From assembly GCF_000157895.3 (NCBI RefSeq), contig NC_022663.1, positions 372,001 to 436,000 on the forward strand: DNA of 64,000 bases, written 5' to 3'. Under the pieces are notes generated by a model. It saw nothing but the letters and a program-made list of their open reading frames with translations. It was not told the origin of the DNA and did no database searches. Source of the DNA: Mycobacterium kansasii ATCC 12478 (GTDB lineage Bacteria > Actinomycetota > Actinomycetes > Mycobacteriales > Mycobacteriaceae). Made by a program: the position numbers and the translations under genes. How positions within the stretch are numbered: the first letter of the stretch is position 1; each line of letters opens with the position of its first letter. Positions 35,525-44,186 of the stretch are shown in pieces.

Positions 35525-38446
35525 TTACGGGTTGGCGTGATCAGCGCCCACGAGCGCCGTAGGTTTAGGGGTCGCGTCTACGGGCTCGCCTAACAGCAGG
35601 GAACGAACCAGTCGGCGCGGCCCGAACGGCCGCAGCATGTAGCTGGCCGGGCGCGTGCGCACTCGCTGCGGCCACCAGAACCAGCGCCCGAGCAGTGCGG
35701 CGATCGACGGCGTCATCAGCGAGCGCACCACCAGGGTGTCGAACAGCAGACCCAGGCCGATGGTGCTGCCGGCCTGGCCGATGGAGCGCAGATCACTGGC
35801 GACCATGGACATCATGGTGAAGGCAAATACCAGGCCCGCCGCGGTGACGACCCCACCGGTTTCGCCCATCGAGCGGATGACGCCCGTCCTCAGCCCGGCG
35901 CCGATCTCCTCTTGAAAGCGCGAGACCAGCAGCAGATTGTAGTCGGATCCCACGGCCAGCAAAATGATCAGCCCGAACACCGGCGCGATCCAGTTCAACT
36001 CCAGACCGAAGATGTGTTGCCAGACCAGCACGGACAGCCCGAAGGCGGCGCCCAGCGAGATCAGCACCGTGCCGACAATCACCAGGGAGGCGACCAGCGC
36101 CCGGGTGATGATCACCATCACCACGAATATCAGTGTCAGAGCGGCGATTCCGACGATCATGAGGTCGTACTTCGAGCCGGTTTGGATATCGTTGTAGACC
36201 GCTGCCGTACCGGTGAGGTAGAACTTGGCGTTGGCCAGCGGTGTGCCCTTGACGGCTTCGTGCGCGGCATTGAGTTCCGGCTTGACGGCCGCAATCCCCT
36301 TGGGAGTCGCCGGGTCCGCGTCGTGGGTGATGATGAAGCGCGCGGCCTTACCGTCCGGCGACAGGAAGAGTTTCAGGCCGCGCTGGAAATCAGGATTGTC
36401 GAACGCTTCCGGCGGCAGATAGAAGTAGTCGTCGGCCTTCGAGGAGTCGAAAGCCTGACCCATCGCGCTTGCGGTGTCGGTCATCCGCGACATTTGCGTG
36501 ACCAATCCGGAGAAGCTGCTGTGCAAGGTCAGCAGCGTTCCCTGCATGGATTTTGCGACGGCGATGATGGGCGGGAACTCCGCGAGCAGTTGCGGTAGTA
36601 ATGCGTCGACATTGTTCATGTCTTTGAGCAGTGTTTGCATGTTCTCGCTGAACTTGTCCACGCCGTCGATCGCCTCGAATACCGACCTCGCGGCCCAGCA
36701 CACCGGGATGTTGAAACAGTGCTGCTCCCAATACAAATAGCCGCGGAGCGGCCGCGCGAAATCGTCGAAGTCCGCCAGATGGTCCCTCATCTCGTCCAGC
36801 GTGGCCTTCATGTCGTTCATGTCACCGACCATGCGATGAGTCGTGCTGCTCAGCTGCCCGAGCAGGCCATACATGCGTTCCATCGAGCCGACCATGGCAC
36901 CGAGGTCGTCGCTCATCTTGCGCATATCGGCCATCCGGTCCCTCATGAATTGCAGATTCTCTTGGATCGGAATGGCTTGCATGCTGATCTGAAACGGGAT
37001 CGAAGTGTGTTCGATGGGGCTTCCCAGCGGCCTGGTAATGCTTTGTATTCTCTCGATGCCCGGAGTACGGAAGATGTTCTTGGCGATCCTGTCCAGGATG
37101 ATCATGTCGCTCGAATTGCGCATGTCGTGATCGGCCTCGACCATGAGAATGTCGGGATTCATTCTGGAAGGGCTGAAATGACGCTCTGCCGCGGCGTATC
37201 CGATGTTCGACGGCAAATGCTGGGGTATGTAGAAGCGATCGTTGTAGCTGATCTTCATGCCCGGCACCACGAGCATGCCCACCAGCGCGATGAGCAGCGA
37301 GGCCACGAAGATCGGCCCGGGCCAGCGGACGGTGGCGGTCCCGATCCGGCGCCACCCGCGGACCTTGATCATCCGTTTGGGATCGAGTAGACCGAACCGG
37401 CTGGCCACCACGACAACGGCCGGTGCCACCGTCAACGCACCGGCGATCACGACGAGCAATCCCAGCGCGGAAGGAATGCCTAGCGCCTTGAAATACGCCA
37501 GCCGCGCAAAATGCAGGCAGAAGCTCGCCCCGGCAATCGTCAGCCCCGAGCCCAGGATGACGTGATAGGTGCCGCGGAACATCGTGTAGTAGGCGGTTTC
37601 CCGATCCTCGCCGGCCTGACGCGCCTCCTGATAACGCCCGATGAGGAATATCGCGTAATCTGTTCCCGCCGCAATGGCCAGGGACGACAACATGGCGACC
37701 ACGAACGTCGAAAAGCCCAACAGGTCCTTGTAGCCGAGGATGGCAATGACTCCCCTGGCCGTCAGCATCTCGAGGAAGACCATGAAGAGCACGAGCAGCA
37801 CGGTGCTGACGGAGCGATAGACAATCGCGAGCATGATCATGATGACCACGCCCGTCACGCCCATCATTTTGAACATGCTTTTGTCGGCGGCCTCGTTCAT
37901 GTCGGTGGTGAGCGCTGCCGGGCCGGTGACGTAGGCCTTGATTCCTGCGGGCGGGTGCGAATCGTCGACGATCTTGCGGACCGCGTCGACGGATTCGTTG
38001 CCCAGGGTGCTGCCTTGGTCGCCCGCGGTATTGATCTGCGCATATGCGGCTTTGCCGTCAGTGCTTTGAGCTCCGGCGGCGGTGACGGGGTCTCCCCACA
38101 AATCCTGCAGATGCTGCACGTGTTTGTGGTCCGCCTGCAGCTTTTTCACCAAGCCGTCGTAATACCGATGGGCTTCTTCGCCGAGCGGTTTATCGCTTTC
38201 CAGGACAAGCATCACGATGCTGTCGGAATCGAATTCTTGGAACTTCTTGCCCATGTGTTTCGCGGCGATCATCGCCGGCGCATCTTGCGGCGACATCGTC
38301 ACCGCGTGTGATCTCGCGACGAATTCGATCCAGGGCACGAGAACGTTCACAGCGATCGTCAGCAGCAGCCAGGCGACAATGATCGGGACGGCGAACGTGC
38401 GGACAGCCCGCATGAATCTCGGGCGGGTGTCGTCGTGGGCGTTCAT
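35525..38446 (-). CDS. mmpL: MmpL family RND transporter (MmpL4/5-like)
   Basis: From the ATG at 38,446 the protein is 973 aa. It has the MmpL layout: TM1 (FAVPIIVAWLLLTIAVNVLV), a periplasmic domain, TM2-6 with the proton-relay pair GTDYAIFLIGRYQEARQAGE, a second large periplasmic region, then TM7-12 with GSDYNLLLVSRFQEE. The second periplasmic part (about 480-700) holds long heptad-like helices rich in Met/Asp (MRDRMADMRKMSDDLGAMVG) and a Cys pair (EQHCFNIPVCWA). This is typical of the siderophore and lipid exporters MmpL4/MmpL5 that work with an MmpS. The ATG overlaps the mmpS stop (ATGA), so the pair is coupled. M. tuberculosis has the methyltransferase gene Rv2067c at this position instead. 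The cargo cannot be told from sequence. Confidence 0.93.
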   Translation of the reverse strand: MNAHDDTRPRFMRAVRTFAVPIIVAWLLLTIAVNVLVPWIEFVARSHAVTMSPQDAPAMIAAKHMGKKFQEFDSDSIVMLVLESDKPLGEEAHRYYDGLVKKLQADHKHVQHLQDLWGDPVTAAGAQSTDGKAAYAQINTAGDQGSTLGNESVDAVRKIVDDSHPPAGIKAYVTGPAALTTDMNEAADKSMFKMMGVTGVVIMIMLAIVYRSVSTVLLVLFMVFLEMLTARGVIAILGYKDLLGFSTFVVAMLSSLAIAAGTDYAIFLIGRYQEARQAGEDRETAYYTMFRGTYHVILGSGLTIAGASFCLHFARLAYFKALGIPSALGLLVVIAGALTVAPAVVVVASRFGLLDPKRMIKVRGWRRIGTATVRWPGPIFVASLLIALVGMLVVPGMKISYNDRFYIPQHLPSNIGYAAAERHFSPSRMNPDILMVEADHDMRNSSDMIILDRIAKNIFRTPGIERIQSITRPLGSPIEHTSIPFQISMQAIPIQENLQFMRDRMADMRKMSDDLGAMVGSMERMYGLLGQLSSTTHRMVGDMNDMKATLDEMRDHLADFDDFARPLRGYLYWEQHCFNIPVCWAARSVFEAIDGVDKFSENMQTLLKDMNNVDALLPQLLAEFPPIIAVAKSMQGTLLTLHSSFSGLVTQMSRMTDTASAMGQAFDSSKADDYFYLPPEAFDNPDFQRGLKLFLSPDGKAARFIITHDADPATPKGIAAVKPELNAAHEAVKGTPLANAKFYLTGTAAVYNDIQTGSKYDLMIVGIAALTLIFVVMVIITRALVASLVIVGTVLISLGAAFGLSVLVWQHIFGLELNWIAPVFGLIILLAVGSDYNLLLVSRFQEEIGAGLRTGVIRSMGETGGVVTAAGLVFAFTMMSMVASDLRSIGQAGSTIGLGLLFDTLVVRSLMTPSIAALLGRWFWWPQRVRTRPASYMLRPFGPRRLVRSLLLGEPVDATPKPTALVGADHANP

Positions 38447-38874
38447 GCGGCCTTCACCAGACAGAAGGCCTGCGCGTGGTGCCCGCTGGACGATTGTTCG
38501 TCCTTGACGGCACCGTTGACGGTGATGCGGCACCCGATGCTGTCGCTGTTGCCTTGCGCCACAACGTTGGCGATAACGGCCGGTATCGTCGTCGTCATCG
38601 TGTACGTCCAGGGCAGGCTGGTGAAGCTGGCTTGTTCGGGCTGGGTCTCCTTGTTCAGGTAGCTCACACTTCCCGCGGTGCCGGCGGGCCCGAACACCTC
38701 ATAGGTCACCCGTTTGGTATTGATCGACTCGATCACGCCCGAGTTGGCGCCCGTCCAGGTAAAGATCGGATCGGAACCGAAGACGCCGCGGAGCCTGTCC
38801 ACGGCTATGCCCCCGGCGACAAGCGCGATGACGACAACGAGCGGTATCCAACCTCGCTTGAGAAAGGTGAGCAC
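38443..38874 (-). CDS. mmpS: MmpS family accessory protein
   Basis: This 143-aa protein has one N-terminal membrane anchor (LKRGWIPLVVVIALVAGGIA). It is followed by the MmpS signature VDRLRGVFG and a periplasmic beta-sandwich (VTYEVFGPAGTAGSVSYLNK; FTSLPWTYTMTTTIPAVIAN; a Cys near SDSIGCRITVNG and one near AFCLVKAA). MmpS proteins partner MmpL transporters. It lies directly upstream of, and overlapping with, the mmpL gene. It begins 295 bp from the end of blaC; that gap carries a candidate operator. Confidence 0.93.
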   Translation of the reverse strand: MLTFLKRGWIPLVVVIALVAGGIAVDRLRGVFGSDPIFTWTGANSGVIESINTKRVTYEVFGPAGTAGSVSYLNKETQPEQASFTSLPWTYTMTTTIPAVIANVVAQGNSDSIGCRITVNGAVKDEQSSSGHHAQAFCLVKAA

Positions 38875-39013
38875 TGAAGTTCCCCTCCGCTCATCGCCTT
38901 GCCGTTGGTCCGGTTGGTACGTAGTCCACGCCCTCGCCGTCTCGTCGACTAGGGCCGTTCGACCCGGGGGCGGTGGTCGTTGGACACACGAACTTCGGTT
39001 GCCTGACCACTGT

Positions 39014-39034
39014 ATACCATACCCCCCACGGTAT
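39014..39034 (-). promoter_or_regulatory. Candidate operator/promoter of mmpS-mmpL
   Basis: The sequence ATACC-ATACC-(6 nt)-GGTAT forms an inverted repeat (ATACC at 39,014-39,018, GGTAT at 39,030-39,034) in the 294-bp gap before mmpS. On the minus strand it includes TATGGT and TATACA, possible -10 elements. Several mmpS/mmpL operons are controlled by TetR-type repressors at such palindromes, but no regulator gene is adjacent, so this is a suggestion only. Confidence 0.3.
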
Positions 39035-39168
39035 TTTGCCCGCCGGTCGCTGCACGCCGACGGTGCTGGTTACCTCGATCGCCGGCGGTTAAACGCAAAT
39101 CCCCACTCGTCGAGGCGACGACGGACTCCGGACAGGCGACACCGACGATCGATATTCGGGCTACCCGG

Positions 39169-40092
39169 CTACGCGAGAACTTCGGCGACGCACCTGGCCG
39201 CATCCGCGACCAGCGCTTCGCTCCATTCGGCGTCGTACCCGCCGGAGGCGCGATCGGACAAGATCGCCACCACGTGGGACACGCCGGCGGGCGACCACAC
39301 CACTGCCACATCGTTGGCCCGGCCGTAGTCACCTGAACCGGTCTTGTCGATCACTTTCCAGTCCGCGGGAAACCCGGCCCTGATCCGTTTAGCTCCCGTG
39401 GTGTTGCGCGCCATCCAGTCGGTGAGCATCGCCCGTTTGTCGGCCGGCAACGCGTCGCCGAGAACAACCTGCTGATAGTCCAGCGCGATCGCGTGGGGAG
39501 TGGTGGTGTCGCGCTCGTCGCCGGGAGGGTCGCGGTTCAGCTCCGGTTCCTCCTGGTCCAAGCGGCTCACCGAGTCGCCCAGGCCGCGCAGGTAGCCGGT
39601 GAACCCCGAGGTCCCGCCGACCTCGGCCAGCAACAGGTTGGCGGCGGTGCCGTCGCTGTAACGGATTGCCGCGTCACAGAGTTCGCCAATGCTCATCCCG
39701 GTAGCGACATGCTGCTGGGTGATCGGCGAGATCGACCGGATGTCGGCGCTGGTGTAGGTGACCATCTTGTCCAGGTGGCTGAGCGGATACTGGTGCAGCA
39801 CCGCCGCAACGAGCAGCGCCTTGAATGTGGAGCAGAAGGCGAACCGCTCGTCGGCGCGGTAGGCGATTGCCGCCGTCGTGCCGGTTGCCGGCATATATAC
39901 GCCCAGCCGGGCCGCATATCGGTGTTCGAGTTCGGCGAAGCGATTCTGCAGATCCGCTGCCGGTGCTGCCGTGGTCGAGGCCGGGTGAGCGCCGCCGCCG
40001 CTGCGGGCACATCCGGCGAGCGGAACACACGTGGCCATGGCCAGTAGTAAGGCACGGCGCGGCAGCGCCGGCTGTGAACTCGATGCGTTCAT
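39169..40092 (-). CDS. blaC: Class A beta-lactamase BlaC
   Basis: With the ATG at 40,092 the protein is 307 aa, the length of M. tuberculosis BlaC. A twin-arginine-type lipoprotein signal (LPRRALLLAMATCVPLAGC) is visible, with the lipobox LAGC. Class A motifs follow: the serine active site CSTFKALL (S-x-x-K), SDG in YSDGTAANLL, the omega-loop glutamate in EPELN and KTG in IDKTGSGDYG. The enzyme hydrolyses penicillins, cephalosporins and slowly carbapenems in the periplasm. It is divergent from the anti-sigma/sigC reading frame across about 90 bp. The longer frame to 40,155 has no signal sequence and is less likely. Confidence 0.96.
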   Translation of the reverse strand: MNASSSQPALPRRALLLAMATCVPLAGCARSGGGAHPASTTAAPAADLQNRFAELEHRYAARLGVYMPATGTTAAIAYRADERFAFCSTFKALLVAAVLHQYPLSHLDKMVTYTSADIRSISPITQQHVATGMSIGELCDAAIRYSDGTAANLLLAEVGGTSGFTGYLRGLGDSVSRLDQEEPELNRDPPGDERDTTTPHAIALDYQQVVLGDALPADKRAMLTDWMARNTTGAKRIRAGFPADWKVIDKTGSGDYGRANDVAVVWSPAGVSHVVAILSDRASGGYDAEWSEALVADAARCVAEVLA

Positions 40093-40181
40093 GTCGCGAC
40101 AGAGTCTGTCACGATCCTGTTGGAAGCGGTGACCGTGTGGCATCGACCGCCCCACTTTCGGTCTTTGCGTCTGAAGCGGCC

Positions 40182-40982
40182 ATGCGCAACGATGCAGGCA
40201 TGCGGTGTGACGTTGCGCGTGAGGAGCTATCGGCGCGACTGGACGGTGAGCGTCCGCAGATGCTGGCCCAGCAGGTCGATGCCCATCTGGAATCGTGCCG
40301 TCGTTGCCGCGCCTGGCTCATCGGTGCGGCGGCACAGAGTCGCCGGTTCGCCGCCGTCGACGCCGGGCGCGGACCGGACCTGGCCGACCGAATCATGGCC
40401 AGCGCCCGCGTTGCGCCCACGCCGCGCTATCGCCGGTGGCTGCATATCGTGGGTCCGCGTCACTGGCAGTGGTGCCTGATCGCGGTGGGCATGTTCCAGA
40501 TTGCGATCGCGGCTGCGCAGATCAGCGGCATCAATTTCGGCATCATGCCTCGCCATAAGCCTGACGCGATGATGCACGGCGAACACCTGCTGCACGAATC
40601 CACCGCCTGGCTGCTGGCTCTGGGGCTGGCCATGATCGTGGCCGCCGTGTGGAGTAGCGCAGCGCTGGGCGTGGGCGCCATTGCGGGTACGTACTCATTG
40701 GCGCTGGTGGGTTACGTGGCCGTCGACGCCTGGCGCGGTGAGGTGACCGCGGCACGCATCGCCAGTCACGTGCCGGTGCTTGCGGGCACGGTGTTCGCGT
40801 TACTGGTAGCGCGAGACCGTACCGGGGCGGCGGCGTCACAGCCGACCGAGGCCGAACCCGCGCCGGCCGTCCGGCCCACGGCGCTGGCGCACGGTCGGCG
40901 CCACGGGCATCTGCGGCCGATCAACCGTTCTACGACAGCCGGTCGTATGCAGAGCGAGCGTTGCCGTTTAAGGTGGATGCCC
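40182..40982 (+). CDS. ZAS-type membrane anti-sigma factor-like protein, reading in frame into SigC
   Basis: From the ATG at 40,182 this frame encodes 267 residues and then continues into sigC with no stop codon. Residues His35, Cys39 and Cys42 (HLESCRRC) give the H-x3-C-x2-C zinc-associated anti-sigma motif. About four membrane helices follow (roughly 94-117, 141-160, 162-184, 197-211). The first external loop (118-140; MPRHKPDAMMHGEHLLHES) has three Met and four His in about 20 residues, suggestive of copper sensing. The tail after 212 is Pro/Ala/Arg-rich. Anti-sigma factors of this plan hold an ECF sigma at the membrane until a signal arrives. Either the product is a single anti-sigma/sigma fusion, or sigC is separately initiated at its own ribosome site. 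An alternative start is the ATG at 40,200. Confidence 0.75.
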
Positions 40983-41537
40983 ATGACCGCGGCAACCGAC
41001 GACGAGGCCGTCACCGAACTGGCCTTGGCGGCTGCAACCGGCAACGCGCGGGCGCTCGAGGCGTTCATCAAAGCCACTCAGCAAGACGTGTGGCGGTTCG
41101 TGACCTACCTGTCGGATGCGGGCAGCGCCGATGATCTGACCCAGGAAACCTTTCTGCGCGCGATCGGCTCCATTCACCGGTTCTCGGGGCGCTCCAGCGC
41201 CCGCACCTGGTTGCTTTCGATCGCGCGGCGTGTGGTGGCCGATCACATCCGCTATCTGCGGTCACGGCCCCGAAGCGCACCCGGCGCCGATCCGGAACGT
41301 CTGCTCGACGGCCACGCTCACGCTCGTGGTTTCGAGGAGCTCGTCGAAGTGACCACGATGATCGCCCAACTCACCGCCGATCAGCGCGAGGCGCTGTTGC
41401 TCACGCAGTTGCTCGGGTTGTCCTATGCCGATGCAGCGGCGGTGTGCGGCTGCCCGGTCGGCACCATCCGGTCCCGAGTCGCTCGGGCGCGCGATGCGCT
41501 GCTGGCCGATACCGAACGCGACGAACTGACCGGTTAG
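40983..41537 (+). CDS. sigC: ECF RNA polymerase sigma factor SigC
   Basis: The 184-aa SigC starts at the ATG at 40,983 (MTAATDDEAVTELALAAATG), 6 nt after an AGGTGG ribosome site at 40,971-40,976. Region 2 spans FIKATQQDVWRFVTYLSDAG, DDLTQETFLRAIGSIHRFSG and SARTWLLSIARRVVADHIRY. Region 4 spans LTADQREALLLTQLLGLSYA and GCPVGTIRSRVARARDALLA. It closely matches M. tuberculosis Rv2069. SigC has been linked to virulence gene control and, more recently, to copper acquisition. The reading frame upstream is open through the anti-sigma-like segment, so a fusion form is possible. The stop overlaps the cobK stop on the other strand, tail to tail. Confidence 0.95.
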   Translation: MTAATDDEAVTELALAAATGNARALEAFIKATQQDVWRFVTYLSDAGSADDLTQETFLRAIGSIHRFSGRSSARTWLLSIARRVVADHIRYLRSRPRSAPGADPERLLDGHAHARGFEELVEVTTMIAQLTADQREALLLTQLLGLSYADAAAVCGCPVGTIRSRVARARDALLADTERDELTG

Positions 41538-42262
41538 TTCAGTCCGGCGACCCAGGCGGCGGCTTCCGCCACGGTGCCGACAGTCGCGATGCCTGCGGGA
41601 AGCGGTGGGCGCGCCACCATAACTACCGGAATGTCAAGTGCCGCAGCGGCATCCAGCTTGGCCCTGGTCATGTCGCCGCCGCTGTTCTTGGTGACCAGCG
41701 CGCCGATGTCGTGCTCGCGCAGCAGCCCGAGTTCGTCGTCGTAACGATACGGGCCGCGGGACAGCACCAGCTGGTGACGGCGCGGCAACACGGTGTCGTC
41801 GGGTGCGGTGACCGCGCGGATCAAAAACCACGCGGCGCTGCCGGCGAAAGCCTTGACACCCGAGCGGCCCGTGGTCAGGAAGATGCGTCGAAAGTGTTGG
41901 TGTTCAACCGCTTCGGCAGCCTGGGTATCCGACGCCACGACGATCGCGTCGCCGGGATCCCACGGCGGGCGGGCCAGCACCAGATAGGGCTTGTTCAGTT
42001 CACCGCAGACCTGCGCGGCGTGCGCGGTGATGGTCGCCGCAAAGGGGTGGGTGGCGTCGACGACGGCGTCGATGTGTTCGTCGACCAACCAGCGCCGCAG
42101 GCCGTCGACGCCACCGAACCCGCCGATTCGCACCGGGCCGACCGGCAGCGCGGGGTCGGGCACCCGGCCGGCCAGCGAGCTGACGATGTCGACGTGCGGG
42201 TGCAGCCTTGCGGCCAGCGCGCGTCCCTCGGCGGTGCCGCCGAGCAGTAGCAGTCGCGTCAA
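41534..42262 (-). CDS. cobK: Precorrin-6A reductase CobK
   Basis: The 242-aa CobK reduces precorrin-6A to dihydroprecorrin-6 with NADPH. The N-terminus is MTRLLLLGGTAEGRALAARL, read from a TTG codon at 42,262. That TTG sits 3 nt after a strong GGAGGGG site and overlaps the cobM stop (TTGA). Other family features are DAVVDATHPFAATITAHAAQ, RIFLTTGRSGVKAFAGSAAW and LVTKNSGGDMTRAKLDAAAA. The longer frame to 42,730 lies within cobM. Last gene of the SDR-cobL-cobM-cobK chain; corresponds to Rv2070c. Confidence 0.94.
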   Translation of the reverse strand: MTRLLLLGGTAEGRALAARLHPHVDIVSSLAGRVPDPALPVGPVRIGGFGGVDGLRRWLVDEHIDAVVDATHPFAATITAHAAQVCGELNKPYLVLARPPWDPGDAIVVASDTQAAEAVEHQHFRRIFLTTGRSGVKAFAGSAAWFLIRAVTAPDDTVLPRRHQLVLSRGPYRYDDELGLLREHDIGALVTKNSGGDMTRAKLDAAAALDIPVVMVARPPLPAGIATVGTVAEAAAWVAGLN

Positions 42263-43008
42263 TGCCCCTCCCGGCGTGCGGTCGAGTACAGGTAGCTGTC
42301 GGTGAAGCCGGCAGCCGCCAGCACGTCGCCGACGATGATGACGGCGGTCTTGGTGATGCCCGCGTCGTGCATCTGTGCGGCGATGCCGGCCAGCGTGCCA
42401 CGCAGCACACACTGCTGTGGCCAGCTCGCGAAAGCGACGACGGCGGTGGGCGTTTCGGGGCGGTAGCCGCCGGATAGCAGCTGCGGAACGATGGCGTCGA
42501 TCTGGGCGGCGGCCAGGTGCAACACCAGGGTGGCGCCGGACTTGGCCAGCGTTGCCAGGTCTTCGCCGGGCGGCATCGGTGTGGACAGGGTCGCGATTCG
42601 GCTCAACGTCACCGTCTGGGCCACTCCGGGGACGGTGAGCTCCCGTTTCAGAGCGGCTGCGGCGGCGGCGAAAGCCGGTACGCCCGGCACGATTTCGTAG
42701 CCGATGCCCAGCGCATCCAGGCGGCGGCATTGTTCGGCGAGCGCGCTGTACAGCGACGGGTCACCCGAGTGCAGCCGGGCCACGTCGTGGCCGGCGGCAT
42801 CGGCGGTCGCGAGTTCGGTGACGATCTGTTCCAACGTCAGCGGACCCGTGTCGACGATCTTCGCGTCCGGCGGGCAGTGTGCGAGCAGGTCTTTCGGCAT
42901 GATGGAGCCCGCGTACAGACACACCGGGCACCGTTCGAGGAGCCGCTGGCCCCGGACGGTGATCAGATCCGCGGCACCCGGTCCGGCTCCGATGAAGTAG
43001 ACCGTCAT
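42259..43008 (-). CDS. cobM: Precorrin-4 C11-methyltransferase CobM
   Basis: From the ATG at 43,008 this is a 249-aa SAM-dependent tetrapyrrole methylase. It opens MTVYFIGAGPGAADLITVRG (the P1 loop) and has ARLHSGDPSLYSALAEQCRR (GDP motif) and GIGYEIVPGVPAFAAAAAAL. CobM methylates C-11 of precorrin-4 to give precorrin-5. Its ATG overlaps the cobL TGA and its TGA overlaps the cobK TTG start, so it is coupled on both sides. Corresponds to Rv2071c. Confidence 0.95.
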   Translation of the reverse strand: MTVYFIGAGPGAADLITVRGQRLLERCPVCLYAGSIMPKDLLAHCPPDAKIVDTGPLTLEQIVTELATADAAGHDVARLHSGDPSLYSALAEQCRRLDALGIGYEIVPGVPAFAAAAAALKRELTVPGVAQTVTLSRIATLSTPMPPGEDLATLAKSGATLVLHLAAAQIDAIVPQLLSGGYRPETPTAVVAFASWPQQCVLRGTLAGIAAQMHDAGITKTAVIIVGDVLAAAGFTDSYLYSTARREGH

Positions 43009-44186
43009 TGCTTGGTCACCTTGGTCACCGTCCATTGCGTCACCGGCCGCTGCGGGTGCCAGCCGGTAAAGCCGCCCAGCGGCTCACTGTGGTAGTGCTG
43101 GAAGCGCCGCAATTCACCGCCATATTGCGAATTCACCTGGGCAAGTAGGGATTCCGATTCGATGGTGACCGCGTTGGCGACCAGGCGGCCGTTGGCCGGC
43201 AGGTTGGCCAGGCAGGCGTCCAGGAGGCCGGGTTGGGTCAGTCCCCCGCCGAGAAAAATGGCCGCCGGCGTTGGGGCGCCCTCGAACTGGCCGGGCGCTT
43301 CGGCACGCACGTCGATGTCGACGCCGAAGGCGGTGGCGTTCCGCTCGATGTTGCGCCGGCGCCGTTCGTCGCGTTCGAACGCCACCGCGGTGCAGCCCGC
43401 CGCGCTGCGACACCACTCGACGGCGATGCTGCCCGAGCCCGCGCCGACGTCCCACAACCGCTCCCCCGGCCGCGGCGCGAGTGCGGCCAGGGTAACCGCC
43501 CGGATGCCATGCTTGGTGATCTGACCGTCGTGGGCGAATGCGTCGTCGGGCAGTGATGAGGCGCGCTCGTCGGGAAGGTAGCGGATGGCGATCACGTTCA
43601 GATCGTCTGTGTCGCTTCTGGTTTCGGTGGCCCACTGTCGCGCGGTGCCGTGTCGGCGGCGTTCATGTGGTCCGTCGAGCTGTTCGAGCACACTGAATTC
43701 GGAGTCGCCACGGCCGTTTTCGTTGAGCAGCATGGCCAGCGCCTTGGGGGTGGTTCGGTCTTTCGAAAGGACAATCGCGTGACCGCCACGACGCATCGCG
43801 GTGTGCGGCGCCGCGGTGACCAGGCTGATCACCTCGGTATCGTGGACGTTCCAGCCCATTCGGGCGCATGCCAATGTCACCGACGACACATGCGGCAACA
43901 CGGTGACTCTGGCGTTGCCGAACAATCGGATCAGGGTGCCGCCGATGCCGTGCAGCAGCGGGTCGCCGCTGGCCACGACATGAATGTCCGGCCCATCGGC
44001 CGGCAAGGCCTGCAGGGCGGGCAGCATCGGTGACGGCCACTCGCGTCTTGCGGTGGTGACCGTGTCGTCGAGCAGGTCGAGCTGCCGTTTGGAACCGTAA
44101 ATAACTGTGGCCCTTCGCAATTCGTGTCTTGCGGCGTTCGAGAGGCCGGGCATGCCGTCGGCGCCGATGCCGACAACGATGATCAT
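43005..44186 (-). CDS. cobL: Precorrin-6Y C5,15-methyltransferase (decarboxylating) CobL
   Basis: From the ATG at 44,186 the protein is 393 aa in two domains. The N-terminal tetrapyrrole methylase (CobE-type, MIIVVGIGADGMPGLSNAAR; VASGDPLLHGIGGTLIRLFG) occupies about 1-200. The C-terminal Rossmann SAM methyltransferase (CbiT-type; LWDVGAGSGSIAVEWCRSAA; AIFLGGGLTQPGLLDACLAN) occupies about 215-393. Together they methylate C-5 and C-15 and decarboxylate the acetate side chain, giving precorrin-8X, the CobH substrate. The start overlaps the SDR stop (ATGA). Corresponds to Rv2072c. Confidence 0.95.
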   Translation of the reverse strand: MIIVVGIGADGMPGLSNAARHELRRATVIYGSKRQLDLLDDTVTTARREWPSPMLPALQALPADGPDIHVVASGDPLLHGIGGTLIRLFGNARVTVLPHVSSVTLACARMGWNVHDTEVISLVTAAPHTAMRRGGHAIVLSKDRTTPKALAMLLNENGRGDSEFSVLEQLDGPHERRRHGTARQWATETRSDTDDLNVIAIRYLPDERASSLPDDAFAHDGQITKHGIRAVTLAALAPRPGERLWDVGAGSGSIAVEWCRSAAGCTAVAFERDERRRRNIERNATAFGVDIDVRAEAPGQFEGAPTPAAIFLGGGLTQPGLLDACLANLPANGRLVANAVTIESESLLAQVNSQYGGELRRFQHYHSEPLGGFTGWHPQRPVTQWTVTKVTKQ

